Of a stretch of DNA of 64,000 nucleotides, positions 51,690 through 60,122 are shown one piece after another. The notes below the pieces were generated by a model, which worked only from the letters and a program-made list of their open reading frames with translations, was not told the DNA's origin and ran no database searches. This stretch comes from Pedobacter sp. BMA. GTDB taxonomy: Bacteria; Bacteroidota; Bacteroidia; Sphingobacteriales; Sphingobacteriaceae. Position numbers and translations under genes: made by a program. Numbering within the stretch: position 1 is the first letter of the stretch; the number at the start of each line of letters is the position of its first letter. The stretch covers positions 124,001-188,000 of the forward strand of contig NZ_LECU01000003.1 in NCBI RefSeq assembly GCF_001027745.1, given 5' to 3'.

Positions 51690-53879
51690 ATGCGAAAAAT
51701 TATATTTACGCTATGCATAATACTATGCATAGTGAATGTTTATGCACAAAACAGCTTCCGTGTTTTGGTCAGGGACAACGAAACTAAAAAAGCGATCAGC
51801 GGAGCTACCCTATTAATTAAAGGAACCACATTAATTGCAAAAACTGCTGAAGACGGAATTGCCGTATTCCAGCAAATTCCCAGCGGTAAACAAACCATCA
51901 TCATCAGAAATGTAGGTTACACTGAGCAAACTGCGAGCATCTCCTTTCCTGTAAAACAGGATGGACCTTTAGAAATTCTGCTGTCAATTGCAGAGGATGA
52001 ACTTGAAGAAGTAATCGTTTCGTCTACCCGAACAAGCAGAACAATCCAAAACACACCAACCCGGGTTGAAACAATTGAGCTGGAAGAAATCGATGAAAAA
52101 AGCAATATGCGCCCTGCAAATGTTTCCATGATCCTTCATGAAAGTACAGGGATTTCGGTTCAACAAACTTCAGCCACCAGTGGCAATGCCAGTATCCGTA
52201 TTCAGGGGCTCGACGGAAGATACACCCAACTCTTAAAAGATGGTTACGCCAGCTTCGGTAATTTTGCCAACGGACTAAGTGTACTGGAAATCCCACCTTT
52301 GGACTTAGCGCAGGTCGAAATCATTAAAGGTCCATCCTCAACGCTCTTTGGTGCAGGAGCAATAGCCGGGGTAGTCAATTTCATCTCCCGGACACCAAAA
52401 GAAAAAGCGGAATATAATTTCATCCTCAATCAATCCAATGTTGGTCAAAGCAATATTGGAGGATTTGCCATGCAGCGAAATCGAAGGTTCGGGTATAGCC
52501 TGCTCGCGCTTGGGAACTTCCAAAGTGCTTATGATGTGGACAAAGACGACTTTACCGAACTGCCAAAATCCAGGGATTTTACTATCCATCCCAAGCTATT
52601 TTTCTATCCCAATGAGAAAACGACCTTCATTATTGGCAATTCCTTTACCAGGAGCAACAGAACCGGTGGAGATATTTTTGTAATTACCGACGGTGTTGAT
52701 CTGAACCACCGCTATTTTGAAAAAAACAGCAGCATTAGAAATACTACAACAGTAGATTTCAGCTATCAGACCCCTGAAAAAGATCTACTCAGGGTTAAAA
52801 CCAGCTTCAATTATTTTAATAGGGGAATCGATATTCCTGACTACAGCTTTAAGGGGAAAAATTATAATTCTTATACCGATATCAGCTACCTGAAAAACAT
52901 TAAGAATAATAGCTTAATTTTTGGTGCCAATGTGGTTTATGATGAATTTAACGAACATAAAGTAATAGGTTCAGTAGCCCGGGATTTTACGACCAAAACC
53001 GCCGGGGTTTATGCACAGGACACCTGGGATGTGTCGGATAGGTTTAAATTGGAGAGTGGATTGAGACTGGATGTGGCTCAATATTTCAATACCTACTACG
53101 AAAAGAAACAGGCATTTTTATTACCAAGGATATCAGGCTTGTATAAATTCAACGATAAATGGAGCTCCAGGATTGGTGGTGGCTTAGGGTATAAAACCCC
53201 TACGCTTTTCACCGAACAAACTGAAACTTTTCAATATCAGAATCTTTTGCCTTTAAACAACGTAAAGGCAGAACGAAGTGTAGGTGGAACAGCAGATGTC
53301 AACTATAAGACCAGTATTGGTGAAGATTGGCTGGTTAGCATCAACCAGATGTTCTTTTACACCCGAATCAACAATTCTACCATTTTGCTCCAAAACGCTA
53401 ATGGAAACTTTCATTTTGAAAACACGGCACTTCCTGTTAACAGTTCAGGATTTGAAACCAATGCAAAAATAATTTTCCACGAGTATTTCAAGCTTTTCGC
53501 AGGCTATACCTTCACCGCAGCCAAAGCGGAATATCTACCCATGATCAAGGATATACGGTTGCTTCCAAAAAACAAAGTTAATCTTGCTTTGCTGTATGAA
53601 AAGGAAAGAAACTTTAAAATGGGTTTGGAAGGATATTTTACAGACAGCCAGTATTTGTACAATAACACTCAAACCAGTCCGTTCTGGGAGTTTGGCTTTA
53701 TGGCCGAAAAGGTATTAGGTAAGATTTCTATTTTTGTAAATGCCGAAAACTTCACCGACACCAGGCAAAGCAGATACAAAAGCGTTGTAAACGGATCACA
53801 CTTAAACCCTGGCTTCGATGATATCTGGACCCACACCGAAGGCAGAACTTTCAATGCAGGCATCAAATTAAAACTGTAA
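51690..53879 (+). CDS. TonB-dependent receptor with carboxypeptidase-like N-terminal domain
   Basis: 729 residues. A signal peptide (IIFTLCIILCIVNVYAQ), then a CarboxypepD_reg-like domain (DNETKKAISGATLLIKGTT, GYTEQTASISF), a TonB box (ELEEVIVSSTRTS), a plug (SIRIQGLDGRYTQLLKDG, VEIIKGPSSTLFGAGAIAGVVNF) and a barrel ending FNAGIKLKL. The plug is of the type seen in metal or vitamin B12 receptors. With the Cys-rich DUF6660 gene upstream, a transition-metal complex is the favoured but unproven ligand. Confidence 0.95.
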   Translation: MRKIIFTLCIILCIVNVYAQNSFRVLVRDNETKKAISGATLLIKGTTLIAKTAEDGIAVFQQIPSGKQTIIIRNVGYTEQTASISFPVKQDGPLEILLSIAEDELEEVIVSSTRTSRTIQNTPTRVETIELEEIDEKSNMRPANVSMILHESTGISVQQTSATSGNASIRIQGLDGRYTQLLKDGYASFGNFANGLSVLEIPPLDLAQVEIIKGPSSTLFGAGAIAGVVNFISRTPKEKAEYNFILNQSNVGQSNIGGFAMQRNRRFGYSLLALGNFQSAYDVDKDDFTELPKSRDFTIHPKLFFYPNEKTTFIIGNSFTRSNRTGGDIFVITDGVDLNHRYFEKNSSIRNTTTVDFSYQTPEKDLLRVKTSFNYFNRGIDIPDYSFKGKNYNSYTDISYLKNIKNNSLIFGANVVYDEFNEHKVIGSVARDFTTKTAGVYAQDTWDVSDRFKLESGLRLDVAQYFNTYYEKKQAFLLPRISGLYKFNDKWSSRIGGGLGYKTPTLFTEQTETFQYQNLLPLNNVKAERSVGGTADVNYKTSIGEDWLVSINQMFFYTRINNSTILLQNANGNFHFENTALPVNSSGFETNAKIIFHEYFKLFAGYTFTAAKAEYLPMIKDIRLLPKNKVNLALLYEKERNFKMGLEGYFTDSQYLYNNTQTSPFWEFGFMAEKVLGKISIFVNAENFTDTRQSRYKSVVNGSHLNPGFDDIWTHTEGRTFNAGIKLKL

Positions 53880-53911
53880 AATACCAGGCAGAAAAATAAA
53901 TTCAAATAAAA

Positions 53912-53942
53912 CTTGCGGATGAAGTTACTTATCGTATCTTTG
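53912..53942 (+). promoter_or_regulatory. Strong Bacteroidota-type promoter of the candidate tiny RNA
   Basis: CTTG (53912-53915), a 19-bp spacer, then TATCTTTG (53935-53942), a perfect TAnnTTTG followed by CACCC. It is one of the best promoters in the window, yet no ORF follows on this strand. Confidence 0.7.
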
Positions 53943-53945
53943 CAC

Positions 53946-54008
53946 CCACTTTGAATGCTTCCACTTCAAAGTGGAGAAAGCCTTTCAGCAATGAAAGGCT
54001 TTTCTTTT
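53946..54008 (+). ncRNA. Candidate tiny RNA of two perfect hairpins
   Basis: From the predicted start the RNA forms hairpin 1, CCACTTTGAA / TTCAAAGTGG (53946-53955 with 53965-53974, loop 9 nt), then hairpin 2, the terminator. Total length is about 60 nt, with almost no single-stranded part. It is convergent with glgB, whose stop is at 54014, so its end may also touch the glgB 3' end. Function unknown; a DNA-level role of the first palindrome is also possible. Confidence 0.45.
53977..54008 (+). terminator. Terminator, second hairpin of the tiny RNA
   Basis: Perfect 10-bp stem AAAGCCTTTC / GAAAGGCTTT with a 6-nt loop, followed by TTCTTTTTT. Confidence 0.88.
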
Positions 54009-54013
54009 TTACA

Positions 54014-55975
54014 CTATTTGCTTTTAAAAATCACCACTGCAAGCGGCGGAAGATGAATGTCTATTGAATATTTCTGCCCATTGAACCCATCTTTACCGGG
54101 AACAATATCTCCTTTGTTATTAATACCACTTCCATAATAAATAATGTCGTCGGTATTGAACAGCTCTTTCCATTTCGTTGCAAACGGAACACCAATACGA
54201 AAGTTTTCCCTCACCACCGGCGTTAAATTAATGGCAATCACCAAAGTGTCTTTTGCTTTGGGACCTTTACGCATAAAAGTAAATACCGATTCATTGGAAT
54301 TATCAGCATCGAGCCACTCAAAACCCTCATAACTAAAATTAAAATGATAGAGCGCAGGTTCCTTTCTTAAAAGAAAATTCAGGGCTTTCACTGTTTCTTG
54401 CAAACCTTTGTGAGGGGCAAACTTCAACAGGTGCCAGTTTAATGACTGTGTGAAATTCCACTCACTGGTATCACCAAACTCATTACCCATAAAAAGGAGT
54501 TTGGCTCCGGGATGAGTAAACATGTATCCGTACAATGCCCTTAAATTTGCATATTTCTGCCAATCATCGCCCGGCATTTTATATAACATGGGCGATTTGC
54601 CATGCACCACTTCGTCATGTGAAAATGGAAGCATAAAGTTTTCAGTAAAAGCATAGGTCATACTAAAACTTAATTGATGGTGATAATGCTTACGTCCAAG
54701 CGTATCCACCTTGAAATATTTCAAAGTGTCATTCATCCAGCCCATCATCCACTTCATACCAAAACCCAGCCCACCTGCAAACACCGGGTGGGTAACGCCA
54801 GGATAAGTACTGCTTTCCTCTGCAATGGTTTGGACACCTTCAAAATTGCCATAAACGGCAACGTTTAAGTCCTGCAAAAACTGTATGGCTCCGAGATTTT
54901 CGCTGCCACCATATTCATTTGTTGCAGCATCATCACCCTCCCGTGAAAAGTTAAAATATAACATAGAGGCTACCGCATCCACCCTCAATCCGTCAGCGTG
55001 GTATTGGTCGAGCCAAAACAATGCATTACTGATTAAGAACGAGCGCACCTCATTTCTGTCATAATTGAAGATATACGACTTCCAATCGGGATGAAAGCCC
55101 TTACGCATGTCGGCATGTTCGTAAAGATGCGTACCATCAAATTCATAAAGCCCGTGCCTGTCGCCTGGAAAATGCGAAGGGACCCAATCTAAAATAACCG
55201 CAATATTGGCTTTATGGAGTTCATCAATTAAAAACATTAAGTCTTGTGGAGAACCATATCTGGAGCTTGCACCAAAATACCCGGTAATCTGATAACCCCA
55301 GCTTGGGAAAAATGGAAATTCCATTACCGGCATTAATTCTACATGGGTAAAGCCCATTTCCTTTACATAGGGAATAAGTCTGGAAGCTACCTCCCTGGCA
55401 TTTAATACCCTGTCCGGGTTCTCCGGATCCCGCTCCCATGAGCCCAGATGAATCTCATACACTGAAATGGGTTGATCCAGCGCATTTAACTTCGCACGTT
55501 TGTTCAACCAGGATTTATCCTTCCAGCTATAATCGGTATCCCAAACAATAGAAGCCGTTTGTGGTGGATGCTCCCATCTTCTGGCATAAGGATCTCCCTT
55601 TAAATGCTCTGAATCATCAAAGCCCTTAATGAAATATTTATATACCGTGCCTTTTCCAAGATTTGGAATGAAACCTTCCCATATCCCTGATTTATCCCAA
55701 CGTTTATTTAAAGGGTGAGACTGGTTATGCCAGTCATTAAAATCCCCCGTAACATTTACAGCTTTTGCATTAGGTGCCCAAACTGCGAAATAAACACCCT
55801 TTTCTTCTTCAACTGTGATGAGGTGGGATCCCATTTTGTTGTAAAGCCTGAAATGCTTGCCTACCAAAAACAGATCGACATCGTATTCTGAAAATAAGCT
55901 ATATACCCAAACAGGGTCCGATCGATCAATCTTGGTTTTTAAAGTTTTTACAGGCGCATTTTTTGCTTTTGACAT
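54014..55975 (-). CDS. glgB: 1,4-alpha-glucan branching enzyme
   Basis: 653 residues. It makes alpha-1,6 branches in glycogen. A CBM48 domain (residues 50-150, GVYFAVWAPNAKAVNVTGDFNDW) precedes the GH13 barrel: AVILDWVPSHFPGD, GLRVDAVASMLYF with the nucleophile Asp, IAEESSTYPGVTHP with the acid/base Glu, and LPFSHDEVVHGKSPM with the third Asp. The length is the usual for the short-N-terminus form. It lies 60 bp after a GH31 gene in the same direction, suggesting joint alpha-glucan metabolism. Confidence 0.97.
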   Translation of the reverse strand: MSKAKNAPVKTLKTKIDRSDPVWVYSLFSEYDVDLFLVGKHFRLYNKMGSHLITVEEEKGVYFAVWAPNAKAVNVTGDFNDWHNQSHPLNKRWDKSGIWEGFIPNLGKGTVYKYFIKGFDDSEHLKGDPYARRWEHPPQTASIVWDTDYSWKDKSWLNKRAKLNALDQPISVYEIHLGSWERDPENPDRVLNAREVASRLIPYVKEMGFTHVELMPVMEFPFFPSWGYQITGYFGASSRYGSPQDLMFLIDELHKANIAVILDWVPSHFPGDRHGLYEFDGTHLYEHADMRKGFHPDWKSYIFNYDRNEVRSFLISNALFWLDQYHADGLRVDAVASMLYFNFSREGDDAATNEYGGSENLGAIQFLQDLNVAVYGNFEGVQTIAEESSTYPGVTHPVFAGGLGFGMKWMMGWMNDTLKYFKVDTLGRKHYHHQLSFSMTYAFTENFMLPFSHDEVVHGKSPMLYKMPGDDWQKYANLRALYGYMFTHPGAKLLFMGNEFGDTSEWNFTQSLNWHLLKFAPHKGLQETVKALNFLLRKEPALYHFNFSYEGFEWLDADNSNESVFTFMRKGPKAKDTLVIAINLTPVVRENFRIGVPFATKWKELFNTDDIIYYGSGINNKGDIVPGKDGFNGQKYSIDIHLPPLAVVIFKSK

Positions 55976-55998
55976 AGGTTTGTTTGGCTAGATAGATG

Positions 55999-56028
55999 AA
56001 GCCCCAATGCTAAACAGCATCAGGGCTT
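55999..56028. promoter_or_regulatory. Hairpin between the GH31 and glgB genes
   Basis: AAGCCC / GGGCTT outer stem plus ATGCT / AGCAT inner stem with a small internal mismatch. There is no T run on the reverse strand, so it may separate or protect the two coding segments of one mRNA rather than terminate it. Confidence 0.4.
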
Positions 56029-56035
56029 AAAAGAT

Positions 56036-58498
56036 TTACAAACTTGAGATTTGTATTTCGTTGAAGTTTTTATTGCATTTGAAGTGCAGTACGTTGTGGT
56101 CATCCAGATGAAACTCCTTCACCTCCTGATTATCCACAATTACTTTGGTAACCTGAAATTTAACTCCGATAATGTGGCAGGCATAAAATTCATAGTTTGG
56201 CGTATATAAGCCTTCAACACGCTGGTTAACCTTTAGCCACTGCGCATCACTTTTCACGGTAAATTTTTTCTCCAGATAAATATCCTGCTCAAAAGCAAAA
56301 GTATCACCGTGGTCTTCATACATATATGAGTTAACCTCATAATCACTATGATAAATATTCAAAGCCACTTCAGTGATGGCTTTTTCATCGACGTATTGCA
56401 TTACCGGATATTCCGGAATTACCGAACCTGCTCTGACAAACATGGGCATGCTATCGATTTTCGCATCAACAGTATACTCATTTCCACCTTCCAGTACTTC
56501 ATTCGTCCAATAGTTATACCATGTTCCCTTTGGCAAATATACTTTTCTTGAAATGGCACCTTGCTCCAATACCGGGCAAATCAAAAGTTTATCCCCATAG
56601 CAGAATTCATCCTGACGGAAGCTGTTGCTGATATTTTCCTGCTCCAGCATCACCAATGGCCGAAGGATAGGAAAACCGTAACGGTGATGTTCCCAGAATA
56701 CTGAATAAAGATATGGCATCAGGCGATACCGCAATTCAATAAACTTACGGTTAATATTTTCAAAAAACTCGCCGAAACTCCATGGTTCACGTTCAGCTGT
56801 ATCCCCTGCTGAGTGCGCGCGCATAAAAGGAGAAAATGTACCCAGCTGAATCCATCGGGTAAATAATTCCCCGTCAGGCTCTCCACTAAAACCACCAATA
56901 TCAGTACCACAGAATGGAACCCCTGATACAGATAAACGCTGGCATTGAATGTTTCCGATTTTCAAATGTTCCCATGTGGCAATATTATCACCTGTCCAAA
57001 CACTGGCATAACGTTGCATACCAGAGTATCCGGCCCTTGTGATGGTAAACGGACGCTTATTGCGCATGAGTTTTTTTAGTCCCTCATAAGTAGAGCGTAC
57101 CATTTGCATACCATAAACATTATGGGCTTTCCGGTGCGAACCTCTATAGCCATCATAGTTATGGCGTACATCATTCGGGAAAGTTCCTGAACCAAAAACA
57201 GCAGGCTCATTCATGTCATTCCAGAATCCTGCTACCCCCATATCAACCAACTCCTTGTATAAATTCCCCCACCAGGTTCTTACCTTCGGGTTGGTAAAGT
57301 CAGGGAACTGACAACGTCCGGGCCAAACATGCCCTTCCATATAATAATCATCACTTCTGCGGCAGAAAAACCGTTTTTCTTTGCCTTCTTTAAATACCCA
57401 GTAATCATCATCAACCTTTATTCCCGGGTCAATCATCACTACCGTTTTAAAACCATCGTCAGATAGTTCTTTGATCATTCTACGCGGGTCGGGAAAGTAT
57501 TTTTTGTTCCAGGTAAAGCAGCGATAGCCATCCATGTAATCTATGTCAAGATAAATGGCATCGCAAGGAATTTTTCTGTCCCTGAACTGTTTGGCTATTT
57601 CTTTAACCTTCGTTTCCGGATAGTAGCTCCACCTACATTGTTGGTAACCTAATGTCCATTTAGGTGGCATCGGGTGTGTCCCTGTAAGGGTTGCATAACG
57701 TTTTACCACGTCCATAATATGAGGTCCGTGGATGTAATAGTATTGCAACTCCCCTCCATCGGCCCAAAAGCTCGTTTTACTTACGTCTTCACTACCAAAA
57801 TCAAAATAAGATTTGAAGGTATTATCAAAGAAAATACCATATGCAGCCTGATTATGCAAGCCTATGTAGAATGGAATGGTCCGGTATAAAGGATCCTGAT
57901 TCCAACCGAAGGAATAAGCATCGGTGTTCCAGTTCTCGAACCGGCGTCCACGAAGGTTAAAGTTCCCCGATTTGTCACCCAGTCCAAAGAAGTTTTCTTC
58001 AGGATGGCATTTCTTAGTGGCATAAATATAATATCCTCCAAAATCAACATTTTCTTCCCAGTGCATGGAGTTGGCTTCTTCAACCATCACCAGATTGGTA
58101 ATGTTATCTGAAAAAGAGATGTGGAAGTTTGCTTTCTCTATTTTACAGGTAACTGCACTGGTTGAGATGGTGTAGTATTCATCATGTTCCTGCATTTTAA
58201 AAACAGAAACCTTCTGATCTACTTCGGGTACGGCATAAGAAAAGTCTTCCAGAAAAACCCCATGCGGAGCTAAACGAACGCGGATAATTTCATCGCTGAC
58301 AATACGAACCTCCACCCTGGCGTCACCATCAGAAAAATAAAAACGATTGCCCTCTTTTTTAACTTTTTTTACCTCGCCAAGGTATTGTTTAACAATTGGC
58401 TTAACCGATATATCAACTGGGTTATTTAAGTGTTGTATTTCCTGCTCCTTTTCGATCAGATCACTTACTTCGTTCGGTTTATCGTTTTGCGCTTCCAT
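56036..58498 (-). CDS. Alpha-glucosidase-like enzyme, glycoside hydrolase family 31
   Basis: 820 residues, no signal peptide, so likely cytoplasmic. An N-terminal beta domain (DGDARVEVRIVSDEIIRVRLAPHG) is followed by the GH31 barrel: GLGDKSGNFNLRGRRF, PKWTLGYQQCRWSYYPE, IYLDIDYMDGYRCFTW, nucleophile Asp in FWNDMNEPAVFG, TGDNIATWEHL, and FMRAHSAGDTAEREPW, then the C-terminal beta domains. It releases alpha-linked glucose from maltose- or glycogen-type glucans. Its 3' end lies 60 bp before glgB. Confidence 0.95.
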   Translation of the reverse strand: MEAQNDKPNEVSDLIEKEQEIQHLNNPVDISVKPIVKQYLGEVKKVKKEGNRFYFSDGDARVEVRIVSDEIIRVRLAPHGVFLEDFSYAVPEVDQKVSVFKMQEHDEYYTISTSAVTCKIEKANFHISFSDNITNLVMVEEANSMHWEENVDFGGYYIYATKKCHPEENFFGLGDKSGNFNLRGRRFENWNTDAYSFGWNQDPLYRTIPFYIGLHNQAAYGIFFDNTFKSYFDFGSEDVSKTSFWADGGELQYYYIHGPHIMDVVKRYATLTGTHPMPPKWTLGYQQCRWSYYPETKVKEIAKQFRDRKIPCDAIYLDIDYMDGYRCFTWNKKYFPDPRRMIKELSDDGFKTVVMIDPGIKVDDDYWVFKEGKEKRFFCRRSDDYYMEGHVWPGRCQFPDFTNPKVRTWWGNLYKELVDMGVAGFWNDMNEPAVFGSGTFPNDVRHNYDGYRGSHRKAHNVYGMQMVRSTYEGLKKLMRNKRPFTITRAGYSGMQRYASVWTGDNIATWEHLKIGNIQCQRLSVSGVPFCGTDIGGFSGEPDGELFTRWIQLGTFSPFMRAHSAGDTAEREPWSFGEFFENINRKFIELRYRLMPYLYSVFWEHHRYGFPILRPLVMLEQENISNSFRQDEFCYGDKLLICPVLEQGAISRKVYLPKGTWYNYWTNEVLEGGNEYTVDAKIDSMPMFVRAGSVIPEYPVMQYVDEKAITEVALNIYHSDYEVNSYMYEDHGDTFAFEQDIYLEKKFTVKSDAQWLKVNQRVEGLYTPNYEFYACHIIGVKFQVTKVIVDNQEVKEFHLDDHNVLHFKCNKNFNEIQISSL

Positions 58499-58669
58499 CC
58501 TTAATTTATGTCAAAAATTTAAAAATACTTCTTCTAAAACTGAGAACGCTTAAGAAAGTACTATAATACAAATATTTTATAAAAGGGCTGTAGTAAATTT
58601 ATAAATGGCGAATATAATCACGTGAATGGATTTAAATAGTCGAATTTTTTAACCCGGGCGCAAATATCA

Positions 58670-59278
58670 TTAGAAATCGAAGGCTTTGATATAATCTTCC
58701 AGAAAGGCATCCACTTCTGTAGCAAGTTTAAAGCGATCACCATCTATAACCAGATGCACATAGTATCTGTTTTTGTATAATCCTTCAAAATTCACATACT
58801 TTCCCTTTTCAGGCATCGCAATATAGGATTTATCAAATACTTTGTTCTTGCTGGGATAGGTTCGCAATATTGGGCTAACGCCTGCCAGAAACATAGTTTG
58901 ATACAAATTTAACTGCGATTGCCCTACATCTGTTTTGTAAAAAGGATCATTAAAATCACAAATAGTAATCGTCATATGCAGTCTCGTTTTAGCAATACAG
59001 TATTGAAATTCTAACATTGCACCTGACTTGCTATTCTCACTGCACTGCCTGATTTCATTGAATAAAAAGCCCTTGTAAATCGGAATCTTTGGAAAAATCT
59101 TATATAAATCAGCTTTCTGATCCTTGCACTTTAGCTCAGCTAAAGGTGGTACAGCAATAATTGCCTTATTTGCTGCCTGGCAGCAGCTGATCTTGTTGGG
59201 ATCATCACAGTCGTTTTCCTGAGCGAAAACCGCAAATCCCATGGACATTAACAGCAGGATAACCGAGATTTTTTTCAT
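58670..59278 (-). CDS. Secreted protein of unknown function
   Basis: 202 residues. A signal peptide (VILLLMSMGFAVFAQ) precedes a Cys-containing start (NDCDDPNKISCCQAANKA) and a mixed alpha/beta body (MLEFQYCIAKTRLHMTITICDFND, YYVHLVIDGDRFKLATEVDAFLEDYIKAFDF). No family recognised. It starts 5 bp after the upstream lipoprotein gene's stop and is co-transcribed with it; the two probably act together at the envelope. Confidence 0.8.
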   Translation of the reverse strand: MKKISVILLLMSMGFAVFAQENDCDDPNKISCCQAANKAIIAVPPLAELKCKDQKADLYKIFPKIPIYKGFLFNEIRQCSENSKSGAMLEFQYCIAKTRLHMTITICDFNDPFYKTDVGQSQLNLYQTMFLAGVSPILRTYPSKNKVFDKSYIAMPEKGKYVNFEGLYKNRYYVHLVIDGDRFKLATEVDAFLEDYIKAFDF

Positions 59279-59283
59279 GAGTG

Positions 59284-59916
59284 CTATTTTAGTTCCATTA
59301 AAAATACATTGCCTTGTGCAGAATTTGACTGCACATACATCACATAGCGTTTTCCATCGTTTTTAAATGCGTACAATGCAAAAGGTCCATCATCTGATAA
59401 GCCAACAGTTCTCTTTTTTCCTGTCCATAAATTTTCTTTAAGTTTCAACCTTACCGGTTCGTTAACCGTTTCATTTGCAGGATAATTTCCTTTGTAAAGT
59501 TGTTTAGCTCCTGTTTTATCCAGATAAGCATAAATATCTGCATCAAACTCGCGCTGATTGAAATCATGGTCTTTGCCATCAAAAACAAGCGCAGCCAGTT
59601 TACCTTCGGTGGTGTAAATGCTGCCTCCAAGATAATTTTCCATTTTTTCATAACTGAAAAGCTCAGAGGCTCCGTTATTTTCATCCACAATCCTGAAACC
59701 TTCTTTTGCTTTAATAAAAGGAAAACTTCCGATTTCTTTTAGTTCCGGAACATTAGCCCAATCGATAGAATCCTGGGCGGCGGCTTTAACAGGATCATTT
59801 TCTTTCAATACCACTGTGGATGAGTCTTTTTGATCAGCTTCATTTTCGCTTTTTTTGTTATTAGCGCATGAGGCTAAAATCACGCCCAGCGTGAGAACGG
59901 TAATTAATTTTTTCAT
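59284..59916 (-). CDS. Lipoprotein of unknown function
   Basis: 210 residues. Lipobox ILASC (Cys17). After a low-complexity Lys/Glu/Ser/Asp linker comes a globular part (WANVPELKEIGSFPFIKAKEGFRIVDENNG, YLGGSIYTTEGKLAALVFDGKDHDFNQREF, LKENLWTGKKRTVGLSDDGPFALYAF, RYVMYVQSNS in outline). This resembles the class of domains seen before OmpA domains in Bacteroidota envelope proteins, but I cannot name it. Upstream gene of a pair with the one at 58670. Confidence 0.78.
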   Translation of the reverse strand: MKKLITVLTLGVILASCANNKKSENEADQKDSSTVVLKENDPVKAAAQDSIDWANVPELKEIGSFPFIKAKEGFRIVDENNGASELFSYEKMENYLGGSIYTTEGKLAALVFDGKDHDFNQREFDADIYAYLDKTGAKQLYKGNYPANETVNEPVRLKLKENLWTGKKRTVGLSDDGPFALYAFKNDGKRYVMYVQSNSAQGNVFLMELK

Positions 59917-60060
59917 TAATTTATGTTATAGGTTTGATTTGATGTTGTGTATTGATCCATTCAAAACTCAACATTTTCAACTTAACAAAAACAATGCCTG
60001 TTAACCGGGTCAAATTGTTTTAACAAAATGATCATAAACTAACCTAAACACATTACCCCA

Positions 60061-60092
60061 TAAAAAAAATAGCTTCCCGAATCCGGAAGCTA
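60061..60092 (-). terminator. Terminator of the large TonB receptor gene
   Basis: Perfect 8-bp stem TAGCTTCC / GGAAGCTA with a 7-nt loop; on the reverse strand it is followed directly by TTTTTTTT. Confidence 0.88.
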
Positions 60093-60122
60093 ATTCAATA
60101 AGAATATTCAATTTCAGGCAAT

